Positions 24,363 through 32,843 of a DNA stretch of 64,000 nt are shown here, one piece after another (the stretch's first letter is position 1; each line of letters opens with the position of its first letter). The notes below the pieces were generated by a model that saw only the letters and a program-made list of their open reading frames with translations, was not told where the DNA came from and searched no databases. A program made the position numbers and the translations under genes. The stretch is from positions 1-64,000 of the forward strand of contig NZ_AZDH01000027.1 of assembly GCF_001435445.1 (NCBI RefSeq), written 5' to 3'. The DNA is from Companilactobacillus kimchii DSM 13961 = JCM 10707 (GTDB lineage: Bacteria; Bacillota; Bacilli; Lactobacillales; Lactobacillaceae).

Positions 24363-26654
24363 TTATTCTAAATTAAACAAAGCCTGATTATCAATTAATT
24401 CTTTTTGTATAGTCTTTTCATCCTCATGCAAATATACCTTTACTTTACCTTTAATGCCAACAGTTGACACTTTAATTTGCTGATCATCCTTTTGAACCCT
24501 AATAGAAGCTGCCTCTAGTCCTTTAGAACTGACAATATTAGTTGAGACGGTTCCTTCTTTTATTTGATACAAGTGAATATCAACATCCTTGGTATAATCA
24601 TATTCAGCATGAACAGTCTTTTCATTACGCACTAGAATAGTATTCTCACGTACTAAAATTGGCAAACTTAATTCATCAAATTTTTCATTTAGCCATTCTC
24701 CTGACTTAGGTGATTGGTAAACTTTATTGTCTAACAAGCTAGTCCATTTACCCCCTGGCAAATAGAAGTGTGCCTTTCCTTGATTATTAAAGATCGGTGC
24801 AACTAAAATTTGAGAACCAAACATATATTGCGTAGCTAAATCCGAAACATTAGGATCGTCCCCAAATTCTAAGAACATTGGTCTCATCAAGGGATTACCA
24901 AATTTGGCATCATAAGCGGCCTGCGTATAAAGATATGGCATCAATGATAATTTCAAGTTTACATAACGTCTAGTATTCTCAACAGCTTCTTGATCAAAAT
25001 TCCATGGTACACGATAAACGTTACTTCCATGGTATCTACTATGGGATGATAACAATCCAAATTGGGTCCAACGCTTATATAAATCAGGCGTTGGTCGATC
25101 ATCGCCATCCTCAAATCCTCCAATATCATGACTCCAGAATCCAAAACCAGATACTAAGAATGACAAACCACCACGTAAGGTATCACGCATAGAATTATAG
25201 TTAGATAGACAGTCACCACCCCAGTGAACAGGATATGATTGAGAACCCACCGTCGCTGAACGAGCAAAAACAACGGCTTCTTTTTTACCCTTAACTTCTG
25301 CGATAATATCGTAAACTGCCTGATTGTATTGTAATGTGTAGTAATTATGTTCTTGTTGTGGATTTGAACCATCATAGAACTGAACATCATCGACAGGTAT
25401 ACGTTCACCAAAATCAGTTTTAAAGCAGTCTACACCCATATCTAATAACTCTTTTAATTTATCTTGATACCATTTTTTAGCAGCTGGATTAGTAAAATCA
25501 ATAAAGCCGTTGCCTGCTTGCCACAAATCCCATTGCCATACATCACCATTTTGACGCTTAATTAAATAACCTTTTTCTTTGGCCTCTTTAAATAGTGGTG
25601 ACTTTTGAGCAATATACGGATTTAACCAAACACAAACTTTCACACCACGTTCATGAATCTTTTTTAATAATCCTACAGGATCAGGAAATTGATCTTTATC
25701 CCACGCTAAAGTACACCATTCAAAACCCTTTTGCCAGAAACAGTCAAAATGGAAAACATCCAAAGGAATATTATGTTCCTTCATACCATCAATAAATTTA
25801 AGAACAGTTTTCTCGCTATAATCGGTTGTAAATGAAGTACTTAGCCAAAGTCCAAATGACCATGCTGGCGGTAAATTAATTTTCCCAGTTAATTGAGTAT
25901 AGCGATGCAATACTTCTTTAGATGTTGGACCATAAATTACATAATATTGTAATGACTGACCTTCAGTACTGAATTGTACCCGATCAACATTTTCTGACGC
26001 TACTTCAAATGAAACTTTTTGAGGTTCATCTACAAATACACCGTAACCATTACTGCTTAAATAAAACGGGATATTCTTGTAAGCTTGCTCACTTCCCGTT
26101 CCACCATCCTGATTCCAAGTATCTATAGACTGACCATTCTTGACAAAATTACCAAATCTTTCTCCTAACCCATAAATCTTTTCATCAATATCCATTGATA
26201 ATTGTTCACGCATGTAACTCAGTTTTTTATCACGATTATATATAACTCCTTGAGCCTTTTGGACTGATTCAGTGACCAAACGATTATTAGCAGTAAACTT
26301 CATTAAAAAATCATCATTCAATGGTAATGATACTTTTAAATCACCACTTTCTAAGGAAGCTAATTTATCCTTCACCTGGATGTCCACCTTAGGGTTCAAA
26401 TTATTAATTTTAAAACTAGGACCATGATCTTCAGAATCAAAATGTTCCAGTTTAACACCAATAACATTTTCTATAGGAGAAGTCAGTGTTATAGTTGTTG
26501 CTCCTAAATTGAGTTGATCACCTCTGCTTAAAACCCTTTTAAACGGTGCAAAGACTTTTAGACTATTCCCATCTTTTTGTGCATCATAAGCTTCCATCGG
26601 TGAATCAATTTGATATTCTTCACGATTCATCCAGTAACCATTTGTAAATTTCAC
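24363..26654 (-). CDS. GH31 alpha-xylosidase/alpha-glucosidase (YicI-like)
   Basis: A 763-residue intracellular GH31 enzyme without signal peptide. The nucleophile region KTDFGERIP around residue 415 is the YicI-type form, and the acid/base region WSHDIGGFED follows about 80 residues later. The N-terminal beta-sandwich and two C-terminal beta domains are present, and the length matches alpha-xylosidases (about 770). YicI-type enzymes release alpha-1,6-linked xylose, for example from isoprimeverose. Relatives act on isomaltose, so the substrate is not certain. The start is GTG at 26654, nine bases after AGGAGG. It is controlled by its own promoter with cre and ROK-type operator. Confidence 0.85.
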   Translation of the reverse strand: MKFTNGYWMNREEYQIDSPMEAYDAQKDGNSLKVFAPFKRVLSRGDQLNLGATTITLTSPIENVIGVKLEHFDSEDHGPSFKINNLNPKVDIQVKDKLASLESGDLKVSLPLNDDFLMKFTANNRLVTESVQKAQGVIYNRDKKLSYMREQLSMDIDEKIYGLGERFGNFVKNGQSIDTWNQDGGTGSEQAYKNIPFYLSSNGYGVFVDEPQKVSFEVASENVDRVQFSTEGQSLQYYVIYGPTSKEVLHRYTQLTGKINLPPAWSFGLWLSTSFTTDYSEKTVLKFIDGMKEHNIPLDVFHFDCFWQKGFEWCTLAWDKDQFPDPVGLLKKIHERGVKVCVWLNPYIAQKSPLFKEAKEKGYLIKRQNGDVWQWDLWQAGNGFIDFTNPAAKKWYQDKLKELLDMGVDCFKTDFGERIPVDDVQFYDGSNPQQEHNYYTLQYNQAVYDIIAEVKGKKEAVVFARSATVGSQSYPVHWGGDCLSNYNSMRDTLRGGLSFLVSGFGFWSHDIGGFEDGDDRPTPDLYKRWTQFGLLSSHSRYHGSNVYRVPWNFDQEAVENTRRYVNLKLSLMPYLYTQAAYDAKFGNPLMRPMFLEFGDDPNVSDLATQYMFGSQILVAPIFNNQGKAHFYLPGGKWTSLLDNKVYQSPKSGEWLNEKFDELSLPILVRENTILVRNEKTVHAEYDYTKDVDIHLYQIKEGTVSTNIVSSKGLEAASIRVQKDDQQIKVSTVGIKGKVKVYLHEDEKTIQKELIDNQALFNLE

Positions 26655-26684
26655 TATTTACAGCCTCCTATCAAGAAAAATTTA

Positions 26685-26711
26685 GTTAGTTTTTTTAAAC
26701 AAAAAACTAAC
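26685..26711. promoter_or_regulatory. Probable ROK-repressor operator (GH31 promoter)
   Basis: A perfect 11-bp inverted repeat, GTTAGTTTTTT and its complement AAAAAACTAAC around a 5-base centre, lies immediately downstream of the GH31 promoter. It matches XylR-type operator form. A further AACTAACTAA half-site stands at 26739-26748. Confidence 0.7.
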
Positions 26712-26753
26712 GATAACGCTTACATTATACACATTTACAACTAACTAATTCAA
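26711..26753 (-). promoter_or_regulatory. GH31 promoter with cre site
   Basis: On the minus strand TTGAAT (26753-26748), an 18-base spacer and a perfect TATAAT (26729-26724). A cre site, TGTAAGCGTTATCG, follows at 26724-26711, starting at the last base of the -10. Confidence 0.7.
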
Positions 26754-26764
26754 TCACCTTAACT

Positions 26765-26800
26765 AAAAAAACTCACAAATATTGTATTTTGTGAGTTTTT
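26765..26800 (-). terminator. Terminator of HAD gene
   Basis: A 13-bp stem (AAACTCACAAAAT / TATTTGTGAGTTT) is followed by a T-run on the minus strand, just beyond the HAD stop codon. Confidence 0.85.
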
Positions 26801-26814
26801 GATATTTAACTTTT

Positions 26815-27627
26815 TCAGAATTCTTCTTTAAAGAATTTCTCTAAGAATACGGCAATACCATCTTTAGCATTCGTCTCCGTCACATAGTTGGCTTGCTCTT
26901 TAATCGTACTTACTCCATTACCCATAGCAACCGAATATTTAGCCTGTTGCATCATCCCTAAATCATTCATGCCATCACCAAAGACAAAGGTATGATCAGC
27001 ATCAATACGTTGTTCCCACTGAACTTGTTGAACAGCCGTGGCCTTATCAGTCTTCAAAGGAATCATTTCGATATTATCGGGTCCTGATGATGACAAGCGT
27101 AACTTCTTACTATCAGCTAATTTTTCTTTGGCTTGATTTAATTCATCCATATCCCCACGACTCAAGACGACTCCGTTAGTAATCTTATCAGCTACTTGAC
27201 GTAACTCCTCTAAATTCTCGATTTCTTTATATCCAAAGGCCTCATCAAAGTTACCAGCGTTCTGAGCAATAAAATGTGGAATCTTTTCAGTAAAGTAAGC
27301 TGTTTCAGGTGTAAACAACATCATTGGCAGCTTATTAACTTGCGTTATTTGATAAGCCAATTCAACCGTTTTACTGCCTAACAAAGTCACTTCACGACCA
27401 TTGATACCATCGAAAACGGCTCCATTAGAGGTAATTAGGCCAACTTCAGGATTCAACAAATTCTGAGTAATCTTAGCCAACTCATACATTCTTCCTGTAG
27501 CAATATAAAATTTAACATCGTGCTTTTGTAAACGTTCAATTGTAGCCTTTGTACGAACTGAAATATGTTTATGGTCACTTGACAAAAGCGTACCATCCAA
27601 ATCCATAAATACTAAATATTTTGACAT
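26815..27627 (-). CDS. Cof-type HAD hydrolase (sugar-phosphate phosphatase)
   Basis: A 270-residue HAD-IIB protein with motif I FMDLDGTLLSSD, motif II TSNGA, a motif III lysine around LKTDKATAVQQ, and motif IV VFGDGMNDLGMM. This is the classic Cof/YidA layout of broad-range sugar-phosphate phosphatases. The substrate is unknown. A cre-like site lies 56 bases upstream of the start, so carbon catabolite control is possible. It is transcribed in the same direction as the acetyltransferase genes upstream, but 81 bases separate them. Confidence 0.85.
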   Translation of the reverse strand: MSKYLVFMDLDGTLLSSDHKHISVRTKATIERLQKHDVKFYIATGRMYELAKITQNLLNPEVGLITSNGAVFDGINGREVTLLGSKTVELAYQITQVNKLPMMLFTPETAYFTEKIPHFIAQNAGNFDEAFGYKEIENLEELRQVADKITNGVVLSRGDMDELNQAKEKLADSKKLRLSSSGPDNIEMIPLKTDKATAVQQVQWEQRIDADHTFVFGDGMNDLGMMQQAKYSVAMGNGVSTIKEQANYVTETNAKDGIAVFLEKFFKEEF

Positions 27628-27682
27628 TTTAAAGTCCTCGTCTGCTTTATAAATAATTACATACTCTATTGTAGCAGACTAT

Positions 27683-27696
27683 TGAAAACGTTTACT
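27683..27696. promoter_or_regulatory. cre-like site
   Basis: TGAAAACGTTTACT matches the CcpA consensus TGWAANCGNTNWCA at all but the last position. It lies between the ABM gene stop and the HAD start and probably affects the HAD promoter. Confidence 0.5.
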
Positions 27697-27708
27697 TAAA
27701 TTTGCTAA

Positions 27709-28314
27709 TTATTCTAATTTTAAACTAGCTTGATTAACCATTGTATCAATATCCAACTCATGAATCGAATATTCAGTTGAAATCTTTGATAACTGTTGAC
27801 TAATATTTTCTTTTTTCATAGTTGATTTGTTCTGAAAGATATCAATTATTACCCAATGCCCAGGGTCAGTATTACTTACAAAACTAGCTATAGTATCTCG
27901 AGAGATATTTTTTAAAGTCTCTAACTTGCTATAATCTGTAGTTACTTCAAGCAAACGGGCAAAATACGGATTTTCACCTTTAATCTCTAATGCTTGATCA
28001 TTTGTCTGAATCATCTCTAAGTTTAATTTGTGAATCTCCTTAGATTGAACCACTTTCTGAGCAAATTCAGCATAACGTTGAAATTGTGGCGAGCCAGCGT
28101 GAATTTGGTAACTTGCTTCATCTCGATACATTTCAAAAATATAGTTAACACTACCGGCTTCATCTTCATGTGTAGCACACATCATCAAAGTACCCATTTC
28201 ATTTCGATGAGAAGTTATTAAATTATTCATCCCTTCTGTTAGAAAAGCCTGCCTATTCTTAGGATCGATGTTTAATTTGTACAAGCTGAAAATCGGTTTT
28301 TTTAGTAATTTCAC
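27709..28314 (-). CDS. Antibiotic biosynthesis monooxygenase (ABM) domain protein
   Basis: A protein of about 201 residues. The first half (FSLYKLNIDPKNRQAFLTEG, then NEMGTLMMCATHEDEAG and NYIFEMYRDEASYQIH) has the features of the dimeric ABM/YgiN fold. The second half (YFARLLEVTTDYSKLE onward) may be a diverged second copy. Such proteins act as quinol monooxygenases or stress-linked small oxygenases; the substrate is unknown. I prefer a GTG start at 28314, six bases after GAGGCGG; the ATG at 28329 overlaps the previous stop (TAATG). It is the last gene of a three-gene operon with two acetyltransferases. Confidence 0.65.
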   Translation of the reverse strand: MKLLKKPIFSLYKLNIDPKNRQAFLTEGMNNLITSHRNEMGTLMMCATHEDEAGSVNYIFEMYRDEASYQIHAGSPQFQRYAEFAQKVVQSKEIHKLNLEMIQTNDQALEIKGENPYFARLLEVTTDYSKLETLKNISRDTIASFVSNTDPGHWVIIDIFQNKSTMKKENISQQLSKISTEYSIHELDIDTMVNQASLKLE

Positions 28315-28328
28315 AATTATCCGCCTCA

Positions 28329-28916
28329 TTAATTTTTTAAACTAGGTAACTTTTTGATTACTTTAGCAGGAACGCCTCCGACAACGCAATTGTCAGGTAC
28401 GTCGTTTACAACTACAGCTCCAGCACCAACAATTACATTATTACCAATATGGACACCACCAATAATTGTCACATTGCCACCAATCCAAACATCATCACCA
28501 ACTGAAATGGGTTCTGTATGTGTAATCAAATAATGACTGCCATCTTCACGAACGCCAAAACGATGACTGGCATCTATCGAATGCTCACCACAGTAGAATT
28601 TAGTATCCGGAGCCACAATAACACGATCACCCAAAGTGATTAAATTGGAATCTTGGAAATAACAGTTGCCATTGATAAAATCATCATCACCAAAACTGAT
28701 ATGTGAGCCATAGACAGCACCAAATTGCCCATTAATTGTTAAATTAGTTCCAACATGCTTGAACAATGATTTCATTGTCTCATTTCGTTCTTTGACATCA
28801 ATTTGAGTATTGATTTCTTGAATCATTTTTTTACCACGTACAATCATTTGTTGTAATTCAGGATCTCGATAATCGTACTCTTGTCCGGCTAATAATTTTT
28901 CATGTTCTGTCATCAT
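28329..28916 (-). CDS. Sugar O-acetyltransferase, left-handed beta-helix (paralogue A)
   Basis: A 195-residue hexapeptide-repeat acetyltransferase of the maltose/galactoside acetyltransferase family (Maa/LacA). The N-terminal helix region MTEHEKLLAGQEYDYRDPEL is typical. The middle FYCGEHSIDASHRFGV contains the catalytic-type histidine and the loop before the last coils, and the C-terminal VWIGGNVTIIGGVHIGNNVIVGAGAVVVNDVPDN forms the beta-helix that binds acetyl-CoA. The acceptor sugar is unknown. Its stop overlaps the next gene by one base. Confidence 0.85.
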   Translation of the reverse strand: MMTEHEKLLAGQEYDYRDPELQQMIVRGKKMIQEINTQIDVKERNETMKSLFKHVGTNLTINGQFGAVYGSHISFGDDDFINGNCYFQDSNLITLGDRVIVAPDTKFYCGEHSIDASHRFGVREDGSHYLITHTEPISVGDDVWIGGNVTIIGGVHIGNNVIVGAGAVVVNDVPDNCVVGGVPAKVIKKLPSLKN

Positions 28917-28919
28917 AAT

Positions 28920-29480
28920 TTATCCCCTAACATTCCTAATTTTTCTAGCTGGTGAACCAACCACAACACTATTTGGAGCCACGTCCTTAGTTACCACTGA
29001 AGCCGCTCCAACAATTGAATTCTCTCCAATCGTCACCCCAGGAAGTACTGTGACGCCAGTTCCCAACCAGACATTCTTTTCAATATGAATTGACTTAGTA
29101 ATCAATGTTCTTCTTTCTGTAGGTGCTTCACCATGATTCACTGTAATTAGACTCACTCTCGGACCCAACTTAGCACCTTCATCAATCCAGATACCACCCA
29201 AATCCATGAAGAAACAATCTTTATTGATAAAGACATTCTCTTTAACAAAAGTATGACATCCTAGATCAGCATTGAATGGCGCCTTAATGTCACTAGTACT
29301 AGGAACCTGATAACCAAACAAGCGACTAAACAGTTCACGCCGTTCATCAATTGTATTATTTTGATAATTAATCTTATTAATTATTTGCGTATTCTTTTCT
29401 ACCGTTTGGTCAACCAATTTGAAATCAGCCTCGCTATAATTTAGGACTCCACCCTTTAAAGCCTTATCTAATGCATTCAT
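28920..29480 (-). CDS. Sugar O-acetyltransferase, left-handed beta-helix (paralogue B)
   Basis: A 186-residue protein of the same family as its neighbour but clearly diverged. It has the catalytic-type histidine in LITVNHGEAPTERRTL and the beta-helix tail VWLGTGVTVLPGVTIGENSIVGAASVVTKDV. The N-terminus lacks the typical EKMLAGELY-like motif, so the acceptor may differ. It starts the operon; three bases separate it from paralogue A. No catabolic genes lie in the operon that would name the substrate. Confidence 0.8.
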   Translation of the reverse strand: MNALDKALKGGVLNYSEADFKLVDQTVEKNTQIINKINYQNNTIDERRELFSRLFGYQVPSTSDIKAPFNADLGCHTFVKENVFINKDCFFMDLGGIWIDEGAKLGPRVSLITVNHGEAPTERRTLITKSIHIEKNVWLGTGVTVLPGVTIGENSIVGAASVVTKDVAPNSVVVGSPARKIRNVRG

Positions 29481-29570
29481 TTTCTTACCTCTTTACCCTT
29501 AGAATAAAGGTAGGACGTACATTCGTCTAATACTTATCCTGTATTTAGACAAATTCATTTTTTGAATAAC

Positions 29571-29613
29571 AAAAAAGATTGAGACATAATTTGAATAATT
29601 ACATCTCAATCTC
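29571..29613 (-). terminator. Terminator of folT-folC operon
   Basis: The stem GAGATTGAGA/TCTCAATCTTT is followed by T6 on the minus strand, at the folC stop codon. Confidence 0.85.
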
Positions 29614-30903
29614 TTATTTGATTTGTGAACGTACTTCTGATGAAAAATACAGTGACCCCGCAATCAAAAGTAACTCATCAGACCTCAAATTGTCTTTTAA
29701 ATTACGATAAGCTTCATGCCAATTTGCAGTCAATTTTATCCGTGGTTGCCAAGCTTTAAAATCTTCTAGCTTCAAAGCCCTTTCATCATTAAAAGTAGTC
29801 ATAGTGATTTCAACGTTAGGTATCTGTAATAACTCTTCCAGCATTTTTCCAATATCTTTGGTAACAATAGCCGAAAATAGTATTTTTACATGATAATCTT
29901 GATAGTCAGTTAAAAGATTCTCTTTTAATCTTTTAATAGCATGGGGATTATGTGCTCCATCCATAATAACTAAAGGTTTCGAATTAATAATTTCCATTCG
30001 AGCTGGCCATTTAGTTTCTAGTAAACTATTAGCTATTTTTTCTTCATCAAAAGATAAATTATGCTTTTGTGTATAAAGATAGTACATTTCCAATGCCACA
30101 GCTGCATTCTCAACTTGTTGATGACCAATCAGTGGCGTTTCCAAATTCTTTAGTTTTACCGCATGATTATGGAAATCAAATTTTTCAAACTGTTGTTCAA
30201 CAAATCCCTGATAATCAGTTTGATAATCTCGTTTCCAAACATACACTGATGAATTCTTCTTAAACGCTTGATTTTCAATGACTTTCAAAGCATTTTCAGA
30301 GATATTTCCAACAACTAATGGCGTATTTTTCTTGATAATACCCGCCTTTTGATAAGCAATTTTTTCAATTGTATCCCCTAAAAAGGCAGTGTGATCTAAT
30401 CCAATTGTCGTAATAGCAGTCAATTCCGGTTCAATAACATTGGTACTATCTAGTAGGCCACCCATACCTACTTCAATAATCGCCACATCCACTCGATTTT
30501 TAAAATAGTAAAATGCTAACCCAGTAAGAATTTCAAATTCAGTGATACCATAGAATTCCTTTTGATTATCCATTTGTTCAACTAACGGTTTAATCTGATT
30601 ACCAAGTTTAACTAAATCAGAATTACCAATCTCTTGTCCGTTGATCTCCACTTGTTCAGTAAAATCCTTAATGAATGGTGAATTAAACGTACCTACTTTT
30701 AATCCGTCAGCACGTAATAGATTAGCCAAATAACGTGTTGTTGACCCTTTACCATTAGTCCCCGCAACATGAATTGTTGGATAAGTTAGTTCAGGATTAC
30801 CAAGTAGACGTAATAATTCAGTGATACGCTCTAATCCTGGACAACTACCAAAATAACCTCGTGAAATAATCCATTCAATAACTTTCGAGCCTGTTGTAAA
30901 CAT
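29614..30903 (-). CDS. folC: Folylpolyglutamate synthase/dihydrofolate synthase
   Basis: A 429-residue Mur-ligase-like enzyme. The P-loop is HVAGTNGKGSTTRYL, the folate loop region is SPFIKDFTEQVEINGQEI, followed by TTIGLDHTAFLGDTIEKIAYQKAGIIK, with DGAHNPHA in the C-terminal domain. It adds glutamates to tetrahydrofolate and so retains imported folate in the cell. It starts two bases after the folT stop and is co-transcribed with it under a THF riboswitch. This pairing fits folate salvage; whether the cell also makes folate cannot be told here. Confidence 0.92.
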   Translation of the reverse strand: MFTTGSKVIEWIISRGYFGSCPGLERITELLRLLGNPELTYPTIHVAGTNGKGSTTRYLANLLRADGLKVGTFNSPFIKDFTEQVEINGQEIGNSDLVKLGNQIKPLVEQMDNQKEFYGITEFEILTGLAFYYFKNRVDVAIIEVGMGGLLDSTNVIEPELTAITTIGLDHTAFLGDTIEKIAYQKAGIIKKNTPLVVGNISENALKVIENQAFKKNSSVYVWKRDYQTDYQGFVEQQFEKFDFHNHAVKLKNLETPLIGHQQVENAAVALEMYYLYTQKHNLSFDEEKIANSLLETKWPARMEIINSKPLVIMDGAHNPHAIKRLKENLLTDYQDYHVKILFSAIVTKDIGKMLEELLQIPNVEITMTTFNDERALKLEDFKAWQPRIKLTANWHEAYRNLKDNLRSDELLLIAGSLYFSSEVRSQIK

Positions 30904-30905
30904 TT

Positions 30906-31436
30906 TTATCCCTTTGCCATATAACGACTGGCAAGCATTTTTAGTGGTAGTGCCTTGCCAAAGAACATGATTGAACCGGTTTGAATAAAGAGCATAGCGA
31001 CTGCTTTGATAATTCTAGGAATCCAAAGTCCCATATTAAAGAATGGTACGTGATACATAATTGATAACCATAGTGGTGTTAAGAACAAACTAATAATAAG
31101 GGTATTTAGTAAAACGCAGATGAAAGTATTTTTTAAAGTAATTTCTTTCTTGTAGAAGAAAAGTCCGTATAACACACCTGAAATCAGCGCATTTAATGTA
31201 AAACCAATAAAGAATCCAGCTTTACCAAATAGTGTTGTCCCGACAACATCAGCTACTACTGATGAAATTCCAGACCAAAGTGGACCAAAAAGCATTCCTA
31301 AAATGGCTCGTGGTATAAAATCAAATGAAATACGTAAAAATTGTGTCTGAATACTTAAAAAATTAGTTAAGACAATCATCATTGCCACTAAAAGACCCAT
31401 TGTTGAAATTGCATAAATACTGTTTTTTTTGTTCAT
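30906..31436 (-). CDS. folT: Folate ECF transporter S component
   Basis: A 176-residue hydrophobic protein with about six membrane segments and the ECF S-component features: an N-terminal helix followed by LRISFDFIPRAILGMLFGP, resembling FolT. It would bind folate and dock to the shared EcfA/A'/T energising module encoded elsewhere. The ATG at 31436 is preceded by GAGGAG at 9 bases; the ATG at 31445 is too close to it. The upstream leader carries a THF riboswitch, and the next gene is folC, so the folate role is well supported by context. Confidence 0.85.
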   Translation of the reverse strand: MNKKNSIYAISTMGLLVAMMIVLTNFLSIQTQFLRISFDFIPRAILGMLFGPLWSGISSVVADVVGTTLFGKAGFFIGFTLNALISGVLYGLFFYKKEITLKNTFICVLLNTLIISLFLTPLWLSIMYHVPFFNMGLWIPRIIKAVAMLFIQTGSIMFFGKALPLKMLASRYMAKG

Positions 31437-31474
31437 TTTGAGCATCTCCTCTTAGAGCTGCTACATATCATTAT

Positions 31475-31568
31475 GCAGCGAATGCGAGAATAAAACCGCG
31501 AATTTACTTCTTCGTTCAAAAGCACATTCCGTCTTTTTGACACTTAACGCTTTATTCTCTACTCTGTT
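31475..31568 (-). ncRNA. Tetrahydrofolate (THF) riboswitch
   Basis: On the minus strand the leader of folT contains, in order, GCGTTAAGTG, GGAATGTG, AACGAAG, CGCGGT and CGCATTCGCTGC. These correspond to the conserved blocks of the THF-I riboswitch. The expected P2 pairing is present as GAGAATAAA with TTTATTCTC. The class normally lowers folT expression when THF is plentiful. The hairpin at 31455-31475 (GCTGC...GCAGC) before the ribosome binding site may be part of the expression platform. Identified by eye. Confidence 0.75.
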
Positions 31569-31631
31569 ATCCTTTTATTTTTAAATCGTGGTATTGCTAT
31601 TATTTCCCTCCCTATTTATTTAACTTTTTAA

Positions 31632-31660
31632 ATATAACGTCTAACATCGAACAAGGTCAA
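31632..31660 (-). promoter_or_regulatory. Promoter of folT-folC operon
   Basis: On the minus strand TTGACC (31660-31655), a 17-base spacer and TTATAT (31637-31632). It starts a leader of about 190 bases before folT, the 3' half of which is the THF riboswitch. Confidence 0.7.
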
Positions 31661-31705
31661 TACATTTTATGTATATAGTTCGTATAACACGTATTCATAA
31701 ATATT

Positions 31706-31754
31706 AAAAAAATCGGTACAAAAATTCTAATTCCAGAATTTTTATACCGATTAT
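31706..31754 (-). terminator. Terminator of maltose locus
   Basis: A long stem (AATCGGTA-AAAAATTCT arms) with a 6-base loop is followed by T7 on the minus strand, 85 bases after the galM stop. The stretch 31755-31838 holds nothing else I can identify. Confidence 0.85.
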
Positions 31755-31838
31755 TTTTCTTTAAAATTTAAACTGTTAAATTCGTCAACACGTTCATTTG
31801 AACTAAATAGCATGGCAATATTAATCGATAACCAGTCT

Positions 31839-32825
31839 CTAATCCAACTTACGATATTTATACTTATTAGTATAAGCTACCTTCTTATCCTTACTTAAAA
31901 CAATATCTCCAAAGCCCGGATGATGAATAGCATCTGGCAACGTTTGTAATTCCATTGCTAGACAACTGTAATTATATTTTGCGGCTTTTTGGGCATCTTC
32001 AGGATTGGCGGTAAAAATAACCATACCATTACGATCCGTATACAAGTCAACGGCACGCTTATCAGATTTTATTGTAGCAGCATGTCCGTCAACGACAAAG
32101 GTATCGTCATATTCATGCTTATCTAATAATGATAATTGATTCAATCCCTTACCAATTGTCTTGAACTGCTTGAAATCATAAGGTCCCTCAGTTGGTAAAT
32201 ACTGTCCTGTAGGAATCTTCCCATCATCGACTTCCAAGAATTTCTCAGAATTTATTTGTAATTGTTGTTGAGTAATATTTTCATCATCAACATCAAAATA
32301 AACGTGACAAGTTGGATTGAACAAAGTATCGTGATCAGTATTTGCTCCATAAGTAATATAAACTTCATCGTCATCAGTCAACATATAAATAACATTGACC
32401 TCGAGTTTTCCAGGAAAACCATCCTCGCCTCTTACGGTATGACTGAACATCACGGCCTTATTAGAAATTTGTCGGCTGGAAAAGTTTTGATATTGGAGTC
32501 CATGACTACCACCATGTAAAAAGTTTTCACCTTCGTTTTGTTCCATTTGATAACTTTCATCATTGATTTTAAAGGTAGCATCTTTAATTCTTCCAGCCAC
32601 ACGACCAATTGTTTTACCAACTTGATAAGGTGTTTTGATATAGTCTTCCAAATTATCAAAATGCTCGATCAATGAATGTTTTTTACCATCCTCAACGACC
32701 TCAAAATTTTGCCAAGTTGCAGCGTAACTCATAACGCTAATACTTGTTTGATTCTTATTAGTAATTTTATAGAGGTAAACCGGTTCAGAATCAATTTCCC
32801 CAAAAATTGTTTTTGAAATTCCCAT
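31839..32825 (-). CDS. galM: Aldose 1-epimerase
   Basis: A 328-residue galactose mutarotase-like protein. Conserved features are VGRVAGRIKDATF (active-site arginine), NFLHGGSHGLQY (catalytic-type histidine), LFNPTCHVYFDVD, DDTFVVDG, and a late glutamate in LAMELQTLPDAIHHPGF. It interconverts alpha and beta anomers of free sugars. As the last gene of the maltose locus it would equilibrate glucose, the sugar released by maltose phosphorylase and the glucosidases, for glucokinase. It follows pgmB by 18 bases. Confidence 0.9.
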   Translation of the reverse strand: MGISKTIFGEIDSEPVYLYKITNKNQTSISVMSYAATWQNFEVVEDGKKHSLIEHFDNLEDYIKTPYQVGKTIGRVAGRIKDATFKINDESYQMEQNEGENFLHGGSHGLQYQNFSSRQISNKAVMFSHTVRGEDGFPGKLEVNVIYMLTDDDEVYITYGANTDHDTLFNPTCHVYFDVDDENITQQQLQINSEKFLEVDDGKIPTGQYLPTEGPYDFKQFKTIGKGLNQLSLLDKHEYDDTFVVDGHAATIKSDKRAVDLYTDRNGMVIFTANPEDAQKAAKYNYSCLAMELQTLPDAIHHPGFGDIVLSKDKKVAYTNKYKYRKLD

Positions 32826-32843
32826 TCTATTACCCCTCTTTTT

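Noticed and set aside
24959-25411. Overlapping short ORFs opposite the GH31 gene
   Set aside because: They are antisense shadows of a conserved enzyme gene.
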